NCBI GenBank assembly: GCA_944385195.1
Contig: CALWWH010000256.1
Coordinates: 1 to 5,054 of the forward strand
DNA from: an uncultured Oscillospiraceae bacterium
Lineage (GTDB): Bacteria > Bacillota > Clostridia > Oscillospirales > Oscillospiraceae
DNA length: 5,054 bases
Reading direction: 5' to 3'
Shown: one piece after another, positions 1 to 4,137 of the stretch
Layout of the letters: every line of letters begins with the position of its first letter
Numbering within the stretch: position 1 is the stretch's first letter
Program-made: the position numbers and the translations under genes
The notes under the pieces: generated by a model
What the model was told of the DNA's origin: nothing
What the model saw: the letters and a program-made list of their open reading frames with translations, nothing else
The model's database searches: none

Positions 1-2
1 AG

Positions 3-1577
3 TTTTACAACCTGCCGGAGCTGATGAGTGTATTCAAAAATGTGGCGGACATCCAGACGGCGGATATGCTGAAGCTGCCGGTGCCCGAAGCCCACTACCA
101 CAACATTGCACTGAAACCATCGGAATATCAAAAAGACATGGTGGCGTCGCTGGCGGAGCGGGCAGAAAAAGTCCGCAACCGCGAGGTGGACAGCAGCGTG
201 GACAATATGCTGCTGATCACCAACGATGGCCGCAAGCTGGCGCTGGATCAGCGGCTTATCAACCCCATGCTGCCCAGCGACCCCAACAGCAAAGCCGCAA
301 AGTGCGCGGAGAATGTGTTTGAGATCTGGCAGCGCACCGCCGACCAGCGTTCCACCCAGATGATTTTCTGCGACCTCTCTACCCCCAAGGGTGACGGCAG
401 CTTCAGCGTCTACGATGACATTCGCGCAAAACTGCTGGAGCTGGGCATTCCCGAACACGAAATCGCCTATATCCATAACGCCAAGAGCGAGGCACAGAAG
501 AAAGACCTGTTCGGCAAGGTACGGAGCGGTCAGGTGCGTATCCTGCTGGGCAGTACCCAGCGCATGGGAGCCGGAACCAACTGCCAACAGAAGCTCATTG
601 CCCTCCACCACCTCGACTGCCCCTGGCGTCCCTCAGACCTCCAACAGCGGGAGGGGCGCATTATTCGCCAGGGCAATGAAAACCCGGAAGTGGACATTTA
701 CAGCTATGTCACCGAGGGAACCTTTGACGCCTACCTCTATCAGTTGGTGGAGAGCAAGCAGAAATTCATTTCCCAAATCATGACCAGCAAAAGCCCGGTG
801 CGCTCCGCAGAGGATGTGGACGAGCAGGCTTTATCTTACGCCGAGATCAAGGCGCTGGCCAGCGGCAACCCCATGATCAAAGAGAAGATGGATCTGGACA
901 TTGAGGTTTCCAAGCTGAAATTGCTCAAATCCAACCATCTGAGTCAGCGGTATGCGCTGGAGGACAGTATCAGCAAGACTTTCCCCAGGGAGATTGCGGA
1001 AACGCAGGCAAGGCTGACAGGCTATGGCGCGGATATTGCCACCGTCAAGGAGCAGACCCACCCCAATGCCGACGGCTTTGCCCCGATGACCCTGGCGGGT
1101 GTCATCTATGCCGAAAAGAAAGAAGCGGGCGCTGGGCTGCTGGCCTTGTGCCAGAATATGCTCTCTCCGGAGGCAACGCAGGTAGGCTCCTATCGGGGCC
1201 TGACGCTGGAACTGTCCTTTGACAGCTTCGCACAGGAGTACAAGCTGGCTATGATCGGACAGCTCCGCCATGTGGTGACGCTGGGAACCGATGTGTTCGG
1301 CAATATTCAGCGCATGGATAATGCGCTGGATACGCTGCCGGTAAAAGAACAGGTCTGCCGTGAGCGGCTTTCGGACTTGGAGGCCCAGCTTGAAACTGCC
1401 AGAGTAGAGGTGCAGAAGCCCTTCCCCCGCGAGGAGGAGCTGAAGGCCAAGACCGCCAGATTGGAGGAACTGAACGCCCTGCTGAATTTGGATAAGCGGG
1501 AACCGGAGGTCGTGGACGCTGAGCCGGATGAAAACCAGCGCCCGCCTGCGCGTCCAGCAGCGCAGATGGAGCGATAA
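3..1577 (+). CDS. SNF2-type helicase, C-terminal part (5' end outside window)
   Basis: This is the C-terminal 524 residues of a larger protein. The frame is open to the first base, and the residues before the ATG at 24 (FYNLPEL) continue naturally into it, so that ATG is internal. Counting from that Met, residues 110-220 form the second RecA-like helicase lobe. It holds a motif IV-like strand (QMIFCDLSTP, about 112-121), motif V (RILLGSTQRMGAGTN, 172-186) and motif VI (QQREGRIIRQG, 207-217) with candidate arginine fingers R212 and R215. The tail, about 285-345 and 430-490, is rich in Glu, Lys and Leu and looks coiled-coil, ending in a Pro-rich stretch. In Tn1549-like elements such domains usually end polypeptides of thousands of residues that also carry an N6-adenine methylase region. 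That part, and helicase motifs I-III, would lie upstream and cannot be checked. The role is inferred as DNA translocation or remodelling during element transfer. The helicase C-lobe call is firm; the exact role is not. Confidence 0.9.
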   Translation, partial: FYNLPELMSVFKNVADIQTADMLKLPVPEAHYHNIALKPSEYQKDMVASLAERAEKVRNREVDSSVDNMLLITNDGRKLALDQRLINPMLPSDPNSKAAKCAENVFEIWQRTADQRSTQMIFCDLSTPKGDGSFSVYDDIRAKLLELGIPEHEIAYIHNAKSEAQKKDLFGKVRSGQVRILLGSTQRMGAGTNCQQKLIALHHLDCPWRPSDLQQREGRIIRQGNENPEVDIYSYVTEGTFDAYLYQLVESKQKFISQIMTSKSPVRSAEDVDEQALSYAEIKALASGNPMIKEKMDLDIEVSKLKLLKSNHLSQRYALEDSISKTFPREIAETQARLTGYGADIATVKEQTHPNADGFAPMTLAGVIYAEKKEAGAGLLALCQNMLSPEATQVGSYRGLTLELSFDSFAQEYKLAMIGQLRHVVTLGTDVFGNIQRMDNALDTLPVKEQVCRERLSDLEAQLETARVEVQKPFPREEELKAKTARLEELNALLNLDKREPEVVDAEPDENQRPPARPAAQMER

Positions 1578-1584
1578 TCATTTG

Positions 1585-1591
1585 AAGGAGG
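1585..1591 (+). promoter_or_regulatory. Strong ribosome binding site for the 1601 gene
   Basis: AAGGAGG lies 9 bases upstream of the ATG at 1601 and 7 bases after the helicase stop. It is a near-consensus Shine-Dalgarno, so this small gene should be translated independently although it sits in the same transcription unit. No convincing promoter is visible in the 23-base gap. Confidence 0.8.
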
Positions 1592-1600
1592 TTTGAGATC

Positions 1601-2008
1601 ATGGGATACCAGGAGAGCTGGGTACATATCCAGCCGCAGCACAAATTCAAGAAGTTGATCCAGGCATACGAAAAAGCGGAGCAGGCCGGCTATTACAAGG
1701 TTGCTGGAGCAGAACCCCGGTCTGTGATCGTTCTGAAGCAGCCCTTTGGAGAGCTGCCTGCCGGAACAAAGCTGCTTTGGGTATGCGGCGACCGTGGCTG
1801 GCATACCGTAGGCGGCATTTTCGGCGGCAATCTTCATTGTTTCGGCAAGGTCGATTTTATTCCCGTGGAAACTGTGTTGGACGGTGAAAATGATAAGCGA
1901 TTGAAAGGCATTGATCTGGACAGCAATGTACCGACTGAGAACGAGTACATGAAGCGGTACAGCGCAGAGAATTATGCCTACCGATTGAAAAACAGAATGT
2001 CACGCTAA
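1601..2008 (+). CDS. Hypothetical 135-residue protein of the element
   Basis: I do not recognise this family. The start is well supported by AAGGAGG 9 bases upstream, and the frame is intact. The N-terminal 30 residues look helical and charged (KFKKLIQAYEKAEQAGYY, 15-32). A middle part (40-90) looks beta-rich, with a notable LLWVCGDRGWHTVGG stretch (58-72) and a Gly/Phe-rich continuation (GGIFGGNLHCFGK, 71-83). The C-terminus is acidic, then basic. There is no signal peptide or membrane segment, so it is probably cytoplasmic. C62 and C80 do not form a recognisable metal site. It sits between the helicase and two further small genes in a same-strand run, so it is probably co-transcribed with transfer genes as an accessory protein. 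Anti-defence or regulation would be guesses. Confidence 0.75.
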   Translation: MGYQESWVHIQPQHKFKKLIQAYEKAEQAGYYKVAGAEPRSVIVLKQPFGELPAGTKLLWVCGDRGWHTVGGIFGGNLHCFGKVDFIPVETVLDGENDKRLKGIDLDSNVPTENEYMKRYSAENYAYRLKNRMSR

Positions 2009-2040
2009 CAGATACGAGTGTTTAACAAGAGGATGGTTTT

Positions 2041-2373
2041 ATGGAAAAGGTAATAACCGAACGCGATGTAATATCTAAGCTCAGAAAAGAATTCAGGATG
2101 CTTGAACGCCAGGTAGAAAATACGAATCTGATGCTTGGCAGACCGACCTCCATAAGACAGACGGCTTATCCGTATGTCTTATGTGACGAAATGACCAGCT
2201 TCTTGATTTCGGAAAACCTATCCGCTGATGAGCTTGCTGTTCTCTACGATGTGCCGTGTCTGCTTGAGAAAATCATCTATTATTTCATACGGCATCTTGA
2301 AGAACGCTATCATCCTTATGCGTTATGCCTTCGGGAGATCCTGGCGGATGGTCAAGCGGAACCCCACATTTAA
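2041..2373 (+). CDS. Hypothetical 110-residue protein, AT-rich gene
   Basis: I do not recognise this family. AAGAGGA (2027-2033) lies 7 bases before the ATG at 2041, which supports the start. The predicted protein looks almost wholly helical: a charged N-terminal helix (residues 5-32), a linker with PTSIRQTAYPYV (35-46), and a second helical part (51-100) ending in an aromatic and basic helix (KIIYYFIRHLEERYHPY, 77-93). There is no signal peptide or clear transmembrane segment. By my hand count, bases 2041-2340 are about 43% GC. A sample of the helicase gene (541-660) is about 66%, so the gene may have a separate origin. It carries an internal 33-base inverted repeat at 2151-2183. A small DNA- or protein-binding accessory factor is possible but not shown. 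Confidence 0.7.
   Translation: MEKVITERDVISKLRKEFRMLERQVENTNLMLGRPTSIRQTAYPYVLCDEMTSFLISENLSADELAVLYDVPCLLEKIIYYFIRHLEERYHPYALCLREILADGQAEPHI
2151..2183. repeat. Imperfect inverted repeat inside the 2041 gene
   Basis: The arms CATAAGACA (2151-2159) and TGTCTTATG (2175-2183) are perfect reverse complements. After one mismatch (2160/2174) they continue with ACGG (2161-2164) pairing CCGT (2170-2173), leaving a CTTAT loop. That makes 13 of 14 positions paired. It lies inside a coding region and has no following T-run, so it is not a standard terminator. It may be an RNA hairpin, a protein site or chance. Confidence 0.55.
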
Positions 2374-2409
2374 TGCTATAAGATCACGAGAGGAGTGATA
2401 AGACAGACT

Positions 2410-2742
2410 ATGAACGAGAGAGATTATAGCGCAGAATTGTACGAAAAGATGAGAGCCGAGCAGGAGCAGTACAGAAACTATCTTCTCGGCCAGCGACCGG
2501 AGGAAATCCTAAATCATACATGGGAATATACCATGCGTGAGGACATGGTTATGGCAATGGAAACATTGGACTTGACGCCTGCGCAGGCGAAAGCCCTTCT
2601 CAAGTCCCCGCACCCGCTGAACGATATTCTGGAAGATTTTCGCAAGCGCGAAATAGATCACATGGACACCATTCGGGATTCCATTGAAAGTCGGGCCAAG
2701 GAGCTTTTGAAGCGGGAGCGTAAGACAAGGGAGTGTCGATGA
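2410..2742 (+). CDS. Probable DUF3848-type small protein
   Basis: This is a 110-residue cytoplasmic helical protein. Features I associate with the DUF3848 family of Firmicute conjugative elements are LYEKMRAEQEQYR near the N-terminus (10-22), RPEEILNHTWEYTMRED (29-45), AQAKALLKSPHPL (58-70) and a terminal DHMDTIRDSIESRA. The assignment is from memory and the molecular function is unknown. I chose the ATG at 2410 because MNERDYSAELYEKM fits the usual family N-terminus. An in-frame GTG at 2395 would add five residues, but it overlaps the only purine-rich Shine-Dalgarno (GAGAGGAG, 2388-2395), which must itself sit upstream of the start. The spacing to 2410 is long (14 bases), so translation may be modest. 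The stop is 3 bases before the Toprim gene, which suggests translational coupling. Confidence 0.8.
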   Translation: MNERDYSAELYEKMRAEQEQYRNYLLGQRPEEILNHTWEYTMREDMVMAMETLDLTPAQAKALLKSPHPLNDILEDFRKREIDHMDTIRDSIESRAKELLKRERKTRECR

Positions 2743-2745
2743 GTT

Positions 2746-3687
2746 ATGGCATTTATCCCCAGAGATCAGGTTGCCGCAGCCCGTGAGATGGACCTACTGA
2801 CCTACCTTCGGAAGTTTGAACCGCAGGAGCTGGTGCATAAGGGCGGCAATGTCTACTCCACCCGCACCCATGATTCCCTCAAAATCTCCAATGGGAAGTG
2901 GTGCTGGTGGTCACGCAACATCGGTGGTAAGAACGCGCTGGACTACTTGACCAAGGTGGAGGGCGTCCCGTTTCTGGACGCTGTGCAGCGTATTCTCGGA
3001 GCGGCACCAACGCCCGCCACACCGGAACAAACGGCTCCAGTGTCGAAAACTGAATTTGCGCTCCCACCCAAACACGCCGATAACAGGCGTGTTTTTTCGT
3101 ATCTGCATGGGCGCGGCATTGCCCCGGAGATCATCAATCACTGTATCAAAACCGGGCAGCTCTATGAGGACGGCCAGCGGCACAACTGTGTGTTCGTCGG
3201 CTTTGAAGGAGAGCTGCCCCGGTATGCGACCCTGCGGGGAACGCTCTCAGAAAAGCGGTTCATAGGTGAAGTCCCCGGCAGCGATAAGCGGTTTTCCTTT
3301 GCTATCCCGCTGAAAGCCAGCAGTCAGACCGTCTGCGTGTTTGAGTGCGCCATTGATGCCCTGTCCTATCTGACCATCCTCAAAATGCGTGGGCAGGACT
3401 GGCACAAGGCGAACTGCCTTTCTCTGGCCGGTATCTACCGCCCCGGCAAAGGCGGTCGCTTTCGTGTCCCCGCTGCCCTGGCGCAGTACCTGAAGGACAA
3501 TCCCGGTGTGCGGCAGATCGTCCTTTGTCTGGATAACGATGAGCCAGGGCGGACGGCTTCGGCGGCAATCAAGGAAGCGCTGGCCGACTATGCGGTGATC
3601 GACAATCCGCCCCGCAAGGGCAAGGACTATAACGAGTATTTGCAGATCCGCCAGCGGGCCATGCGGCAAGACCGGGCAAGGGCTTGA
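2746..3687 (+). CDS. DUF3991/Toprim primase-like protein
   Basis: This is a complete 313-residue protein. Residues 10-85 resemble the CHC2 zinc-ribbon region of DnaG-type primases in layout (DLLTYLRKF, then NVYSTRTHDSLKIS, then KWCWWSRNIGGKNALDYL), but the Cys/His ligands are not conserved. After a Pro/Thr-rich linker (86-108), residues about 110-185 match DUF3991 (NRRVFSYLHGRGI, then HNCVFVGFEGELPRYATLRGT). Residues 195-300 form a Toprim domain. It has the strand with E200 (VFECAIDALSYL), the acidic pair D263/D265 in LCLDNDEPGR, and a closing KGKDYNEYL. These acidic residues normally bind the metal for nucleotidyl or phosphodiester chemistry, so the active site looks intact. The likely role is priming or processing of transferred DNA. 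AAGGGAG (2727-2733) lies 12 bases before the ATG. Coupling to the 2410 gene, whose stop is 3 bases upstream, probably helps. The ATG at 2739 is out of frame. Confidence 0.9.
   Translation: MAFIPRDQVAAAREMDLLTYLRKFEPQELVHKGGNVYSTRTHDSLKISNGKWCWWSRNIGGKNALDYLTKVEGVPFLDAVQRILGAAPTPATPEQTAPVSKTEFALPPKHADNRRVFSYLHGRGIAPEIINHCIKTGQLYEDGQRHNCVFVGFEGELPRYATLRGTLSEKRFIGEVPGSDKRFSFAIPLKASSQTVCVFECAIDALSYLTILKMRGQDWHKANCLSLAGIYRPGKGGRFRVPAALAQYLKDNPGVRQIVLCLDNDEPGRTASAAIKEALADYAVIDNPPRKGKDYNEYLQIRQRAMRQDRARA
3070..3097 (+). terminator. Terminator-shaped hairpin inside the Toprim gene
   Basis: AAACACGCC (3070-3078) and GGCGTGTTT (3086-3094) form a perfect 9-bp stem around a 7-base loop, and six T residues run from 3092 to 3097. 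This has the shape of a Rho-independent terminator on the + strand. It lies within an intact gene, over codons for the start of DUF3991 (around residues 109-118). It may cause partial termination or may be a by-product of codon choice. Function is unproven. Confidence 0.35.
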
Positions 3688-3715
3688 GGACGGATACTTT
3701 TTCGGACGAGTAGAA

Positions 3716-3745
3716 CAGGAAGCGCACCTTCGGTGCGCTGTCCTG
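3716..3745. repeat. Bulged 13-bp hairpin upstream of mobC
   Basis: CAGGA (3716-3720) plus AGCGCACC (3721-3728) pairs with GGTGCGCT (3732-3739) plus TCCTG (3741-3745). The loop is TTC and G3740 is bulged. No T-run follows, so it is a poor Rho-independent terminator even though it lies 28 bases after the Toprim stop. A relaxosome or regulatory site fits better. Confidence 0.75.
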
Positions 3746-3746
3746 G

Positions 3747-3779
3747 CAAGCATAGCATTTGACCGGTCAAATGCGCTTG
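3747..3779. repeat. Perfect 20-bp palindrome with extended arms
   Basis: GCATTTGACC (3755-3764) is followed directly by its exact reverse complement (3765-3774), giving a 20-bp palindrome with no spacer. Outside it, CAAGC (3747-3751) pairs with GCTTG (3775-3779) across a 3-base ATA bulge, so 15 bp per arm can pair. A spacer-free palindrome is typical of a site for a dimeric DNA-binding protein. The ribbon-helix-helix protein MobC, encoded just downstream, is the natural candidate (inference). Confidence 0.8.
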
Positions 3780-3799
3780 TTAAGGGGCAAGCCCCCTAA
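3780..3799. repeat. GC-rich mini inverted repeat before mobC
   Basis: GGGGC (3784-3788) and GCCCC (3791-3795) pair around AA. TTA (3780-3782) and TAA (3797-3799) pair outside a single A/C mismatch. It lies just before the ATG at 3807 and could form in DNA or in the mobC leader RNA. Confidence 0.6.
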
Positions 3800-3806
3800 T
3801 ACCCCC

Positions 3807-4136
3807 ATGCTGAGAGAGGAGGAAGCGAAGATACGAAGAAGAAATAAGCGCGTGGAAATACATCTCACCGAAGAGGAACACACCCATTTGAAAGAGCAGG
3901 TAGCATTGTCCGGCTTCACTACGGAACAGTTTATCCGGAATCTGATAGATGGCGTCGAGATACGCCCCAGGCCACCGGACGAGCTGCCAGAATTGTTGGC
4001 GCAGCTCTCGGCCATAGGAAATAACATCAATCAGATTGCCCGCATTGCCAACAGCCGAAAATATGTCACAAAAGGGGAAATGGAATATGTGGAACAGTTG
4101 CTGAAAGAGATATGGGAACGGGTGAAAAAGTGCTGA
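3807..4136 (+). CDS. mobC: MobC-like relaxosome accessory protein
   Basis: This is a small DNA-binding protein of the plasmid mobilisation MobC family, which helps the relaxase bind and open oriT. Counting from the ATG at 3807 (109 residues), 15-49 fits a ribbon-helix-helix: a short strand (RVEIHLTEEE) and two helices (HTHLKEQVALSG, TEQFIRNLIDG). Next come the family-typical RPRPPDEL and the hallmark LSAIGNNINQIARIAN (67-82), then a charged C-terminal helix. The start is uncertain. TTG 3759 and ATG 3771 lie within the palindrome, and ATG 3807 has no Shine-Dalgarno. The only strong one, AGGAGG at 3817-3822, points to an ATA codon at 3831, which would give a 101-residue protein beginning (M)RRRNKRVEIHL, like other MobC proteins. 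The ATG at 3807 is used here as the conservative choice. The relaxase gene begins one base after the stop. Confidence 0.88.
   Translation: MLREEEAKIRRRNKRVEIHLTEEEHTHLKEQVALSGFTTEQFIRNLIDGVEIRPRPPDELPELLAQLSAIGNNINQIARIANSRKYVTKGEMEYVEQLLKEIWERVKKC
3817..3822 (+). promoter_or_regulatory. Strong Shine-Dalgarno with an ATA at start position
   Basis: AGGAGG sits 8 bases before an in-frame ATA (3831-3833), at ideal initiation spacing, and downstream of the nearest ATG (3807). The residue at the ATA matches the usual MobC N-terminus. Either mobC uses a rare ATA start, or an ancestral ATG mutated in its third base and translation now begins elsewhere. The purines also encode Glu-rich codons, so chance cannot be excluded. 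Confidence 0.6.
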
Positions 4137-4137
4137 G

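Larger units (their letters stand above)
3688..3806. other. Candidate origin of transfer / relaxosome region
   Basis: This 119-base gap holds no convincing gene and carries three closely spaced inverted repeats (3716-3745, 3747-3779, 3780-3799) directly upstream of mobC and a MOBP-type relaxase. Origins of transfer commonly lie beside these genes and consist of inverted repeats flanking a nick site. I cannot name a nick position. TCCTGG at 3741-3746 vaguely recalls the IncP-type nick core, and the C-rich run after the mini-hairpin is another option, but neither is established. The repeats could equally be an autoregulatory operator or an RNA control element for mobC. Confidence 0.45.

Noticed and set aside
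24..26. ATG at 24 as the true start of the helicase gene
   Set aside because: The frame is open upstream with residues that fit the family, there is no Shine-Dalgarno, and starting here would leave a helicase lacking its whole first lobe.
831..1837. Long minus-strand reading frames opposite the helicase tail and the 1601 gene
   Set aside because: They are Ser/Arg/Pro-rich, overlap one another, and oppose well-supported genes that have proper ribosome sites or helicase motifs.
2374..2382. Extended -10 promoter (TGCTATAAG)
   Set aside because: There is no credible -35 at the right distance, and a transcript starting there would begin in or next to the Shine-Dalgarno of the 2410 gene.
3716..3745. 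Rho-independent terminator after the Toprim gene
   Set aside because: The stem is strong, but GCAAGCATAG follows it rather than a T-run, and mobC and the relaxase gene lie just downstream. It is kept only as an inverted repeat.
3247..3753. 168-residue minus-strand reading frame
   Set aside because: It is antisense to the Toprim domain, shows no recognisable motif and has no ribosome site. It looks like an artefact of GC-rich codon bias.
3759..3806. mobC translated from TTG 3759 or ATG 3771
   Set aside because: This would make the palindrome and GC hairpin coding. It adds a Pro/Gly-rich leader unlike MobC N-termini, and neither start has a Shine-Dalgarno.
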